Below, in pieces: positions 34,310 to 41,848 of a stretch of 52,734 nt of DNA. How positions within the stretch are numbered: position 1 is the stretch's first letter; each line of letters opens with the position of its first letter. This DNA is from Bacteroidales bacterium (lineage in GTDB: Bacteria; Bacteroidota; Bacteroidia; Bacteroidales; P3), in the NCBI GenBank assembly GCA_004551865.1, contig SFPR01000014.1, forward strand, positions 1-52,734. Reading direction: 5' to 3'. A model generated the notes under the pieces. That model was not told the origin of the DNA and made no database searches. It saw nothing but the letters and a program-made list of their open reading frames with translations. Both the position numbers and the translations under genes were made by a program.

Positions 34310-35869
34310 TTATAGAGGTATGTTACAGTGTTTCTTCATAGGATTTTGATCCTTCTTTGTTGCCAATGCCTGCAAAGCTCTGATGACACGGAAACGAGTA
34401 TTTCTTGGTTCGATTACATCGTCTATGTGTCCGTACTTTGCTGCTTCGTATGGAGTTGCAAACTTGGCAGTGTATTCTGCTTCTTTTTCTGCAACGAACT
34501 TAGCCTTTGCTTCAGGGTCTTCAATCTTCTTCAATTCAGAACCATAAAGGATTGCTGCTGCTCCGCTTGCTCCCATAACTGCGATTTCTGCACTTGGCCA
34601 TGCATAATTGATGTCGCCTCTGAGCTGCTTTGAACTCATCACGTCATGAGCTCCGCCATAAGACTTACGCAATGTGATTGTGATTTTAGGAACGGTAGCC
34701 TCTCCGTAAGCAAACAACAACTTTGCTCCGTTGGTAATGATACCGTTGTACTCCTGACCTGTTCCGCAAAGGAAGCCCGGTACATCGACCAAGGTAACCA
34801 AAGGAATGTTGAACGCATCGCAGAAACGAACAAATCTCGCTCCCTTTCTCGAAGAGTTGATGTCCAAAACTCCTGCCATATAGTTTGGTTGGTTGGCAAC
34901 AATACCTACCGACACCCCGTTAAATCTTGCAAAACCTACAACAAGGTTGGCTGCAAAATGGCGATGAACTTCGAGGAACTCTCCCTCATCGACGATAGCG
35001 TGGATAATATCCTTCACATCGTATGGCTGGTTAGGATTGTCCGGAATGATTGAGTTCAAAGAATCTTCCAAACGGTCGATAGGGTCGTTGCAAACTTGCA
35101 AAGGAGCTTCCTCCAAGTTGTTTGAAGGAATGTAGCTCAACAACTTTCTTATCAACATCAAACCCTCGTTCTCTGTATCTACCACAAAGTGAGTTACACC
35201 CGACTTGGAAGCGTGAACCATTGCACCTCCCAACTTGGCATCTGTAACTTCCTCGCCGGTAACAGTCTTTACAACCTTAGGACCTGTAACGTACATATAA
35301 GAGTTTTCCTTACTCATCATTATGAAGTCGGTCAATGCAGGAGAATATACCGAACCACCTGCACAAGGTCCGAAGATGGCAGAAATCTGAGGAATAACTC
35401 CCGATGCCATGATGTTTCTCTGGAATATCTCGGCATAACCTGCCAAAGAGTTCACACCCTCTTGAATACGAGCTCCGCCCGAGTCATTCAATCCGATAAC
35501 GGGAGCGCCCACTTTCATTGCTTGGTCCAACACCTTGCATATCTTGGCTGCGAAAGACTCAGACAACGAACCTCCGAAAACGGTAAAATCTTGTGAAAAA
35601 ACATAAACCAATCTTCCGTCTATTGTTCCGTAACCCGTAACAACACCATCCGAAAGGAAGGTCTTTTCTGCCATTCCGAAATCTGAGCAACGATGAGTTA
35701 CAAACATATCGAACTCTTCAAAGCTACCCTCGTCGAGCAATACGTCAATTCTTTCGCGTGCAGTCAATTTACCTTTGGCGTGCTGAGCCTCAATTCTCTT
35801 CTCACCTCCGCCCAATTTTGCTTGTTCTCTTTTGTCAAGCAACTGCTTGATTTTTTCTTCAAAAGCCAT
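34310..35869 (-). CDS. mmdA: Methylmalonyl-CoA decarboxylase carboxyltransferase subunit
   Basis: The 519-aa cytosolic subunit transfers the carboxyl group between (S)-methylmalonyl-CoA and biotin. It contains both crotonase-like acyl-CoA carboxyltransferase domains. The N-terminal part has 'VTHRCSDFGMAE', 'SGGARIQEGVNSLAGYAEIFQRNI' and 'GPCAGGSVYSPALTDF'. The C-terminal part has 'DVPGFLCGTGQEYNGIITNGAKLLFAYGEATVPKITITLRKSYGGAHDVMSSK', with oxyanion-hole glycines. The same fold serves propionyl-CoA carboxylase beta. The Na+-pumping beta subunit downstream makes decarboxylation the likely direction, with propionyl-CoA as product. It lies 30 nt after the epimerase gene. Confidence 0.93.
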   Translation of the reverse strand: MAFEEKIKQLLDKREQAKLGGGEKRIEAQHAKGKLTARERIDVLLDEGSFEEFDMFVTHRCSDFGMAEKTFLSDGVVTGYGTIDGRLVYVFSQDFTVFGGSLSESFAAKICKVLDQAMKVGAPVIGLNDSGGARIQEGVNSLAGYAEIFQRNIMASGVIPQISAIFGPCAGGSVYSPALTDFIMMSKENSYMYVTGPKVVKTVTGEEVTDAKLGGAMVHASKSGVTHFVVDTENEGLMLIRKLLSYIPSNNLEEAPLQVCNDPIDRLEDSLNSIIPDNPNQPYDVKDIIHAIVDEGEFLEVHRHFAANLVVGFARFNGVSVGIVANQPNYMAGVLDINSSRKGARFVRFCDAFNIPLVTLVDVPGFLCGTGQEYNGIITNGAKLLFAYGEATVPKITITLRKSYGGAHDVMSSKQLRGDINYAWPSAEIAVMGASGAAAILYGSELKKIEDPEAKAKFVAEKEAEYTAKFATPYEAAKYGHIDDVIEPRNTRFRVIRALQALATKKDQNPMKKHCNIPL

Positions 35870-35899
35870 TATCGTCTGTTTTATTATTTATTAACTCTA

Positions 35900-36301
35900 T
35901 TACTTGCAGCAAAGCTCGGTCAAAACGCCCATTGTGGACTTCGGATGCAAGAAACCAATCTTCAAGCCTTCTGCACCACCTCTTGACTGTTTGTCAATCA
36001 ACTTGACGCCCTTGTCCTGAGCATCATTCAAAGCCTTGTCGGTATCTTCAACTGCAAAAGCAATGTGATGAACTCCCTGACCTCTCTTTTCGATGAATGA
36101 AGCGATTGTGCTGTCGGGACTTGTAGCCTCCAATAACTCAATCTTCACTTCTCCGATTTTGAAAAATGCAGTCTTTACCTTTTGGTCTGCAACTTCTTCG
36201 ATGTTATAGCACTTCAAGCCCATAACATTCTCCCAATACTTGATAGCCTCTTCCAAGTTGGAAACTGCTATACCAATGTGTTCGATGTGTGTTGGTGTCA
36301 T
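35900..36301 (-). CDS. mce: Methylmalonyl-CoA epimerase
   Basis: The 133-aa vicinal-oxygen-chelate enzyme interconverts (R)- and (S)-methylmalonyl-CoA. It links the B12 mutase product to the decarboxylase encoded next in the operon. Motifs: 'THIEHIGIAVSNLEEAIKYWENVMG' (first metal His), 'VKIELLEATSPDSTIASFIEKRGQGVHHIAFAVEDTD' (catalytic Glu and second His) and 'LKIGFLHPKSTMGVLTELC' (terminal Glu ligand). It is the first gene of the five-gene unit. Together the operon implies succinate-to-propionate metabolism coupled to a Na+ gradient. Confidence 0.95.
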   Translation of the reverse strand: MTPTHIEHIGIAVSNLEEAIKYWENVMGLKCYNIEEVADQKVKTAFFKIGEVKIELLEATSPDSTIASFIEKRGQGVHHIAFAVEDTDKALNDAQDKGVKLIDKQSRGGAEGLKIGFLHPKSTMGVLTELCCK

Positions 36302-36362
36302 ATTTATATTGTTTTTTAATAATTACTAAATTTCTCTTTCCGTTCTCGAAACAATCATTCAC

Positions 36363-36396
36363 TTTTGCCACTGCTCCCACTTTTTGCCACTGCTCC
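36363..36396. repeat. 15-bp direct repeat in the mce leader
   Basis: TTTTGCCACTGCTCC occurs at 36363-36377 and again at 36382-36396, 19 bp apart. Both copies lie between the mce -7 box and the start codon, in the transcribed leader. Confidence 0.8.
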
Positions 36397-36407
36397 GAAT
36401 TAAGTTG

Positions 36408-36439
36408 CAAAATTACAGACTTTTTCAAAAGTGAACAAA
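36408..36439 (-). promoter_or_regulatory. Promoter of the mce-mmd operon
   Basis: On the - strand TTTG (36439-36436), a 20-nt spacer and TAATTTTG (36415-36408). The leader to the mce ATG is about 100 nt and contains the direct repeat at 36363-36396. Confidence 0.7.
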
Positions 36440-36460
36440 ATAAAATGCCAAATAATTCAA

Positions 36461-36498
36461 ATAAAACGCCATTTCATTCGTTCAAATCGCCGTTTTAT
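36461..36498 (-). terminator. Hairpin after the DUF4837 gene
   Basis: ATAAAACG (36461-36468) and CGTTTTAT (36491-36498) can pair, 11 nt after the DUF4837 stop. The core is again the AAAACG/CGTTTT element shared with other terminators in the window. Confidence 0.55.
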
Positions 36499-36508
36499 CT
36501 GTCTTTAT

Positions 36509-37534
36509 CTATTCGTTTTGAACTGTTTTCAATCCATACGCTATACCCTCCAACTGCATGAGGCGGTCTCTCTTGGGGTGTCGCGGACAATAGACAAAGC
36601 AGTCAATCATCACCAAACGACCGTGAAGCTCGTCAATGAAACAATAGTTCACAAACGGTCCTCCCATCCAATCGCCAAACAACCTCCACAAACCCCGAGT
36701 CTCCTCGGCTTCAAATCCTCCGATTGACACCCTCTGAGAATAAAACGGGCTGCGGGTTTCCGTTCCCATGTACGAATCCTTTGCAGGTCCGGGAATGTTT
36801 GCCTTTGCCACAGAATCCCTCATTGCGATAATCTCCTCTTGCGAAGGCAGCATCTTTCCCGAATATGGTTTTGTGCAAATCATAATATCCAGACTCTCGT
36901 CCTTGGTCTCCTTTCTCAGCCACATAAAATCCGACTTGTCCGCCGCAATGTAAAACTCCTCCGACACTGTGAGCCAAAAACCAAATCGTTTCTTCATCTT
37001 TCTCGTTACATCGGTGTTTTCCAATCGCTTGAAAGCCGAATATACTCTTTTGCGTTCGTTTTCGTAAAATTGGTTGCGGATTTTGTCGGCATTGCGAGAA
37101 AGCAATGCAAAAAGGCTGTCGCGATTGTCCGTCTCAAAAAGGAAGTAAGCCTGAGGCGTCGATTTGAAATCAACTGTGGCTTTCAACTTGTTGGCGTTGC
37201 CTGCCTTCATGTCGATAACGATGATATTTCTGTGCTTCTGCAACATCTCCGAATTGAAGAAGCCCTCGGGATTCATTTGCACCACATCAAACAAAGGCTC
37301 CGCCTGTGGCAGTCCCTCGCAAGCCTTCATGAAACAATGACCTATGCTGTCTTTCAACTCGCCCTTGTAGAGCTGCTCCGGCACAATCACCAACACCTCC
37401 AAAGTCTTTCCTCCCGAAGAAGGTAAACCCTTAGGATTGTCGTTCTTCACCTCGCTTTTTTTTGAACAACCGACAGCAAAAAACATCGGCAAAGCAATAA
37501 AACACAACCACTTACAAAAACTCCACTTACTCAT
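36509..37534 (-). CDS. DUF4837 family lipoprotein
   Basis: From the ATG at 37534 (MSKWSFCKWLCFIALP) the 341-aa product has a lipoprotein signal with 'FFAVGCSKK'. An in-frame ATG at 37558 would lengthen the N-terminus needlessly. The body begins 'GKTLEVLVIVPEQLYKGELKDSIGHCF' and contains 'ESLDIMICTKPYSGK' and 'TRSPFYSQRVSIGGFEAEETRGLWRLFGDWMGGPFVNYCFIDELHGRLVMIDCFVYCPRHPKRDRLMQLE'. I read this as the Bacteroidota-specific DUF4837 family. It is an envelope lipoprotein of unknown role. The gene is monocistronic and faces a 600-bp non-coding stretch upstream. Confidence 0.8.
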   Translation of the reverse strand: MSKWSFCKWLCFIALPMFFAVGCSKKSEVKNDNPKGLPSSGGKTLEVLVIVPEQLYKGELKDSIGHCFMKACEGLPQAEPLFDVVQMNPEGFFNSEMLQKHRNIIVIDMKAGNANKLKATVDFKSTPQAYFLFETDNRDSLFALLSRNADKIRNQFYENERKRVYSAFKRLENTDVTRKMKKRFGFWLTVSEEFYIAADKSDFMWLRKETKDESLDIMICTKPYSGKMLPSQEEIIAMRDSVAKANIPGPAKDSYMGTETRSPFYSQRVSIGGFEAEETRGLWRLFGDWMGGPFVNYCFIDELHGRLVMIDCFVYCPRHPKRDRLMQLEGIAYGLKTVQNE

Positions 37535-37746
37535 AATCACAAAATTTACAAAGTGCAAAAGTACAAAAAATCACTCACATTCCGCATCTTTGTCCGTCAA
37601 ATAGGCTTAAACTGTCCGTTTGTTTTTTCGACAAGTCTTGCCAAACAATTTCACTTTGATACTAAAAACATCAAAATCTTTTGTATGCAAAAACAACGCT
37701 CTCCACATATTTGGAGGCATTGCACACTTCTTACGATTTTTGCGAA

Positions 37747-37827
37747 AATGTGTTCTCTGATTTTTTTCTTTCTACACTCTACATCCCCCCTTTAGGGGGG
37801 GTGTAGAAAGAAAAAAAAGAACACATT
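37747..37827. repeat. 81-bp palindromic element
   Basis: Outer arms AATGTGTTCT / AGAACACATT, middle arms TTTTTTTCTTTCTACAC / GTGTAGAAAGAAAAAAA and an inner CCCCCC-TTTA-GGGGGG hairpin form one nested inverted repeat. It encodes nothing. It resembles a MITE-like or intergenic palindrome unit rather than a simple terminator. Confidence 0.8.
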
Positions 37828-38018
37828 GCGGAGAATAAATTCCACGAAAGAAAAATCGAAGAAAATTGCAGAACTTTGACGCAAAACCAAATCTACAAAC
37901 CTCAACAAGACGACAACGAAAAAGAAAAAGTATCAAAGCCAAACAGAACAATACAAGACGACAAAGCACTCATGCAGCAAGCAAACACAGAAAGACGCAC
38001 GACATCTGCGAACGCTCA

Positions 38019-38089
38019 ATCTGCATCATCTTGCCAAAATCTGCATCAAAAGAGACAAAAATGAGGCAGATTTATCACCTTTGATGCAG
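38019..38089 (+). promoter_or_regulatory. Candidate operator boxes upstream of fic
   Basis: AATCTGCATCA occurs at 38019-38029 and 38039-38049 (20-bp period). CTGCATCAAA (38041-38050) has a perfect inverted copy, TTTGATGCAG, at 38080-38089. The last copy lies just upstream of the fic -7 box. Confidence 0.45.
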
Positions 38090-38100
38090 AAAACAAAGAG

Positions 38101-38125
38101 AAAATCCGTAACTTTGCAACGACAA
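38101..38125 (+). promoter_or_regulatory. Promoter element of fic, duplicated at 39339
   Basis: A 25-bp segment containing the -7 box TAACTTTG (38109-38116). An identical 25-bp copy stands upstream of the CoiA-like gene at 39339-39363. A canonical -33 box is missing here, where the candidate operator copy lies instead. Confidence 0.6.
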
Positions 38126-38138
38126 AAAAACACAATGT

Positions 38139-39185
38139 ATGCACACATTCGATTACAAAGAAGCTCCCAAACAGCTATTGACACCAGACATTGTCAATAT
38201 GCTGACAGCATTGCACGAATACAGAGGCAGACAAGAGTTATACTCAGCAGCCGAAGCCGATGTACTGACAGCATTGTTGGACATAGCCAAAATTCAAAGC
38301 ACCGGAGCGTCCAACAAAATTGAAGGCATATATACATCAGACGAACGATTGGAAGCATTGGTTATGAAAAAGGCAGAACCACGCAACCGTTCCGAAGAGG
38401 AGATTGCCGGATATAGAGAGGTTTTGGCTACTATTCATGACAATTACGAGTATATCCCCGTTCGTCCTAACACTATCCTGCAACTACATCGCAATCTATA
38501 TAGTTTCGGCAGCAGCGATATGGGAGGCAGATTTAAGAATGCTGATAATGTAATTGCCGAATCAGGCAAAGGCAGACAACAACGAGTACGATTTATACCT
38601 GTTCCTGCGTTTCAAACTCCCGAGGCTGTGGAGAATTTGTGCAACGAGTTTAACTATGCAATCGAACGAGCCGAATATGACCCCTTGCTGTTGATTGCGA
38701 TGTTTATTATAGACTTCCTTTGCATTCACCCATTCAACGATGGCAACGGACGAATGAGCCGCCTATTGACCTTGCTTTTGCTATATCGTAGCGGCTACAT
38801 CGCAGGCAAGTATGTCAGCATAGAAATGTTGATAGAACAAACAAAAGAAACCTACTATGAAGCCTTGCACAATAGTTCGGTCGAATGGCATGACAACAAG
38901 AGCGATTATGCACCTTTTGTCAAATACTATTTAGGAATCGTACTGAAAGCATGCAATGAGTTTCAAAGTCGCATAGAGCATCTCAAATATCGCAAATTGT
39001 CCAAAACTGACAGAGTAAAAGCAGTGTTTGAAAAGAAACTCGGATTAGTCAAAAAAGCAGACATAGCCACACTTTGCCCCGACATTAGCGAAACGACTAT
39101 TGAACGCACTTTGAAAGAATTGCACGAAGCAGGTTTTATCGAAAAAGTCGGCAAAGGACGAGCCACAAGCTATGCGAAGAAGTAA
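38139..39185 (+). CDS. Fic-domain protein (AMPylase-type) with inhibitory motif
   Basis: The 348-aa protein has a complete Fic motif 'HPFNDGNGRMSR' with catalytic His197, which transfers AMP or another phosphate-containing group to target hydroxyls. The N-terminal segment 'QSTGASNKIEGIYTSDERLEAL' carries an inhibitory S-x-x-x-E-G helix, so this is a class II, self-inhibited Fic protein. A C-terminal winged helix ('IATLCPDISETTIERTLKELHEAGFIEKVGKGRATSY') could bind DNA and regulate its own promoter. No separate antitoxin gene is adjacent. The flanking repeated boxes and palindrome suggest an accessory, mobile-prone patch. Target unknown. Confidence 0.92.
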   Translation: MHTFDYKEAPKQLLTPDIVNMLTALHEYRGRQELYSAAEADVLTALLDIAKIQSTGASNKIEGIYTSDERLEALVMKKAEPRNRSEEEIAGYREVLATIHDNYEYIPVRPNTILQLHRNLYSFGSSDMGGRFKNADNVIAESGKGRQQRVRFIPVPAFQTPEAVENLCNEFNYAIERAEYDPLLLIAMFIIDFLCIHPFNDGNGRMSRLLTLLLLYRSGYIAGKYVSIEMLIEQTKETYYEALHNSSVEWHDNKSDYAPFVKYYLGIVLKACNEFQSRIEHLKYRKLSKTDRVKAVFEKKLGLVKKADIATLCPDISETTIERTLKELHEAGFIEKVGKGRATSYAKK

Positions 39186-39279
39186 TCAATTACTTTTTCT
39201 CATCAGCAACTTATTAGCGTTGCTGACAGCGTTTCGAGGACAAGTTGTAAGCAGAAGATAAGACCATTGTTGTCTTTCC

Positions 39280-39335
39280 ATGTTCTGAACAAACAATTTG
39301 ACTACAAACAATCAACACCATATTTGTTGAAAATC
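39280..39335 (+). pseudogene. Possible remnant of a second fic N-terminus
   Basis: The frame around here reads 'NKQFDYKQSTPYLLKI', comparable with the beginning of the upstream fic product ('HTFDYKEAPKQLLTP'). The nucleotide match around GACTACAAA is short, so this is a weak call. It lies just before the duplicated promoter of the CoiA-like gene. Confidence 0.3.
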
Positions 39336-39354
39336 AAAAAAATCCGTAACTTTG
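39323..39354 (+). promoter_or_regulatory. Promoter of the CoiA-like gene
   Basis: TTTG at 39323-39326, a 20-nt spacer and TAACTTTG at 39347-39354. The -7 box lies in a 25-bp segment identical to the one at 38101-38125. Confidence 0.6.
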
Positions 39355-39417
39355 CAACGACAAGGTTACATTGGTTTAATACCAAAGCAGCAGTAGTTGT
39401 AATCAAGATACAAAATC

Positions 39418-40506
39418 ATGGAAGAAGACCAAGAAAAGCAACCGAGAAAGCAAAAAGAATTGCAACATTTTGCGTTAGATGAAGCAGACAATATCATAGA
39501 CATCAAAGATGTTGAAACGAAAGAGTCCGGCAAAAAAGTCGAACGTCATTTCTTTTGCCCGAATTGTCATCAGGAAATGTTTCCGAAACAAGGGAAAATA
39601 CGAAGACACCACTTCTCCCATAAAGCACATTCAGATTGCCCTCATGACGGCTATCTGCACGCTCTTGCCGAAAAACTAATCATGGATTGGTTCAACAAAC
39701 AAGATCGTGTTAATTTGATAATGAACTCAACAAGAGTATGCGAAAGCATAAACACCTGCAAATTTTCCAACAGCTTATGCAAACAAACATGGCAACAAGG
39801 ATTTAACTTGAAGGAATACTACGATAGTTGCACACCCGAACGAACCTACAAAGGATTTAGAGCAGATTTGTTTTGCAATAGGACAAATAATTCTGATGAC
39901 CCAATCTTCATCGAAATCTTCGTAACCCACAAATGCGAAGAAGAGAAGAAGAACTCGGGTATCAGAATAATCGAAATTAAAATAGAAACAGAAGAAGACA
40001 TTCTAAGCATAATCAACTCCAACAAACTGACAGAGGGTGAAAACATCAAATTGTACAATTTCAAGAAAGAAACTTCTTGCAACAATATTCATACACCAAT
40101 TTCAAAATATATTCTCTTTCCTTCACAAAAAAGCTTTTTAGACACCAAATTCTCTTGTAAGAATTATGACAAAAAACGGAGAGGAATTTTTGAAATTTCC
40201 GTCAATAGGTTTGACAATATTCATAGTGGTTCTTTACTCCTTATTGGAAAATGTCAAGCGTTTATCAAGGGGTATCTAAAGAAAGATTGTCAATTGTGTT
40301 TTTGGCAAAAAACGGATAGTCTTTCCAAAGACTTTTGTATGCTGTATAAAAAATGTGGAAACCCTAAATACTGCAAAGACAACAATCCTCTATCGTGCCA
40401 AATGTTCAAACCAAAAATCCCTTTCATACAGATGACAGCCAAACTTTTAGATCCAAATAACCCCACCACCGAAGACCATTTTGATATTTGGGAGAAGCCA
40501 CTTTAA
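39418..40506 (+). CDS. CoiA-like / zinc-ribbon nuclease-like protein
   Basis: The 362-aa protein starts with a charged segment, then 'HFFCPNCHQEMFPKQGKIRRHHFSHKAHSDCPHDGYLHALAEKLI'. This resembles the zinc-ribbon plus 'HFxHK' start of the competence protein CoiA family, which is followed by a restriction-endonuclease-like fold. 'FRADLFCNRTNNSDDPIFIEIFVTHKCEEEK' could be the D...E-x-K nuclease core. The C-terminal half is Cys-rich ('CQLCFWQKTDSLSKDFCMLYKKCGNPKYC') and may bind zinc. Similar proteins occur in mobile or defence-related patches. Role unknown; nuclease activity is inferred from the motif only. Confidence 0.55.
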   Translation: MEEDQEKQPRKQKELQHFALDEADNIIDIKDVETKESGKKVERHFFCPNCHQEMFPKQGKIRRHHFSHKAHSDCPHDGYLHALAEKLIMDWFNKQDRVNLIMNSTRVCESINTCKFSNSLCKQTWQQGFNLKEYYDSCTPERTYKGFRADLFCNRTNNSDDPIFIEIFVTHKCEEEKKNSGIRIIEIKIETEEDILSIINSNKLTEGENIKLYNFKKETSCNNIHTPISKYILFPSQKSFLDTKFSCKNYDKKRRGIFEISVNRFDNIHSGSLLLIGKCQAFIKGYLKKDCQLCFWQKTDSLSKDFCMLYKKCGNPKYCKDNNPLSCQMFKPKIPFIQMTAKLLDPNNPTTEDHFDIWEKPL

Positions 40507-40531
40507 TACGCAATATATCGTCAAATTTTCT

Positions 40532-40539
40532 TAGCTTTG
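40532..40539 (+). promoter_or_regulatory. -7 box of the small envelope-protein genes
   Basis: TAGCTTTG matches TAnnTTTG and lies 15-24 nt before the two candidate ATGs of the next gene. This indicates a nearly leaderless transcript. No clear -33 box. Confidence 0.45.
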
Positions 40540-40553
40540 CAACAAAAAAAATC

Positions 40554-41348
40554 ATGATAGTTATGAAATTCAAAAGTATTACAAAAAGAGTATCGGGCAT
40601 TGCACTGCTCGCATTGTTGTTTGTATCTTGCAACTCAACATTTTTCCAAGTTGTAACATTGGACTATTCCGAAAATGTGAAACCTAACGAAGGTTATCTT
40701 GTGTCAGAAAATAATGATTTGAAACTCCTGTACAACTTTTGGAGAGAAGGGTTGTATATGAAGTTTGACATTATCAACAAAACCGACAAAGATGTCTTTA
40801 TTATCTTGCCGCAGAGTTTCTGTATCAAGAACAATCTTGCAATTCCTTATAGCGAAAACAAAGTAACCTCAAGCAGTAGTTATTCTTCTTCAAGTCTTTC
40901 CGGCACAATAGTTACCACACAAAGCACTCAGGCGTACAACAACCTGCAATTTGCCTGCATACCACCTCACTCATACATAACGATAGGTTCAATTCCGATA
41001 ATCAACGAACGTTTTACCGACTGCAACCCAAAGCATTCATTTCCCTCTGATTATTTCACTTATAACTATTTGGCAAACAATACTCCGCTTCAACTTCGCA
41101 ATCGTATAGCATATAGTTTTAACCGAGATTTTTCAACCATTCACTATATCGACAACACATTCTTTGTTTCCTCCTATATCAACAGCAAGGGAACTGAAAG
41201 GGAAACATTCATTCCTAAATGCGATGCCAATGCTCAACGTTTCATAACGACAAAAGTACCTATCCAAAATCCGACGCCAAATATGTTTTACATAGAATAC
41301 GAAGGAACAGAGTATATAGGGCTTAATGGGGAATATTTATTAAACTAA
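40554..41348 (+). CDS. Putative lipoprotein of unknown function
   Basis: The frame extends upstream to 40488 inside the preceding gene. The ATG at 40554 or 40563 gives a lipoprotein signal 'SGIALLALLFVSCNS' with lipidated Cys. The mature part (about 240 aa) is beta-rich and Ser/Thr/Asn-rich ('SSSSYSSSSLSGTIVTTQST'). It contains 'MKFDIINKTDKDVFIILPQSFC', suggesting an Ig-like or immunoglobulin-fold lipoprotein. I do not recognise the family. A -7 box directly upstream and a 6-nt gap to the next gene suggest a two-gene unit. Confidence 0.6.
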   Translation: MIVMKFKSITKRVSGIALLALLFVSCNSTFFQVVTLDYSENVKPNEGYLVSENNDLKLLYNFWREGLYMKFDIINKTDKDVFIILPQSFCIKNNLAIPYSENKVTSSSSYSSSSLSGTIVTTQSTQAYNNLQFACIPPHSYITIGSIPIINERFTDCNPKHSFPSDYFTYNYLANNTPLQLRNRIAYSFNRDFSTIHYIDNTFFVSSYINSKGTERETFIPKCDANAQRFITTKVPIQNPTPNMFYIEYEGTEYIGLNGEYLLN

Positions 41349-41354
41349 TAGTCT

Positions 41355-41762
41355 ATGAAAAAGCCGATAGTAATTTTCATCATTGGCATGATTGTTGGAG
41401 CAACCCTCTTGGCAATCGGGTATCTCATTGCAGCAAACATTGATTACGATACCACAGAGTATTTCAAAACTGCGGGAGAATGCAGAGAAGACATCGGCAA
41501 GTTCATGGTAAAAGAACAAATCTCCAAAGACAAGGTTTTTGCGTACGTTAATTGCGGCAAGGAAATCACATTCGTAGCCGACCTGATCGGAATTGACGAA
41601 GACCATTTCCCAATGGCGTTGCTCATTACTCCGAATAAAAAGAGTTATTATGACAACGAAATAATCGAAGTCCCTTCCGGAAAGTGTGCAAGGCAGATTG
41701 GTGTTTATACCATGTATCGTGATGGTACGAAAAGAACAATACCTATTTTCAGAATAGAGTAA
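41355..41762 (+). CDS. Small membrane-anchored protein of unknown function
   Basis: The 135-aa product begins with a hydrophobic anchor (MKKPIVIFIIGMIVGATLLAIGYLIAAN), read as an uncleaved signal anchor or signal peptide. A soluble domain of about 105 residues follows ('YVNCGKEITFVADLIGIDEDHFPMALLITPNKKSYYDNEIIEVPSGKCARQIGVYTMYRDG'). I do not recognise the family; a periplasmic beta-rich domain is plausible. It starts 6 nt after the putative lipoprotein and is probably co-transcribed. The next gene, prfA, has its own canonical promoter, so this unit ends here. Confidence 0.6.
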   Translation: MKKPIVIFIIGMIVGATLLAIGYLIAANIDYDTTEYFKTAGECREDIGKFMVKEQISKDKVFAYVNCGKEITFVADLIGIDEDHFPMALLITPNKKSYYDNEIIEVPSGKCARQIGVYTMYRDGTKRTIPIFRIE

Positions 41763-41794
41763 CTCTCCACAAACAGCCTGCTGTTGTGTATTCT

Positions 41795-41825
41795 TTTGTG
41801 ATATGACGGATTTTTCGTAATTTTG
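41795..41825 (+). promoter_or_regulatory. Promoter of prfA
   Basis: TTTG at 41795-41798 and TAATTTTG at 41818-41825 with exactly 19 nt between. The leader is about 17 nt. Confidence 0.75.
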
Positions 41826-41848
41826 CAGACCGAAAAAGCAGACGAGTT

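Larger units (their letters stand above)
37535..38138. other. Intergenic region with long palindrome and repeated boxes
   Basis: About 600 bp between divergent genes. It holds an 81-bp palindromic element (37747-37827), three TGCATCA-type boxes (38019-38089) and the fic promoter. Short open frames here are Lys/Thr/Gln-rich and do not look like proteins. Confidence 0.6.

Noticed and set aside
38139..39185. Fic protein as toxin of a two-gene toxin-antitoxin pair
   Set aside because: The inhibitory S-x-x-x-E-G motif is inside the same protein and no small antitoxin gene is adjacent.
39418..41762. A new multi-gene defence system made of the CoiA-like protein and the two small envelope proteins
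   Set aside because: The envelope proteins have their own -7 box and look like ordinary lipoprotein/anchor genes. No effector-sensor logic can be read from the sequence.
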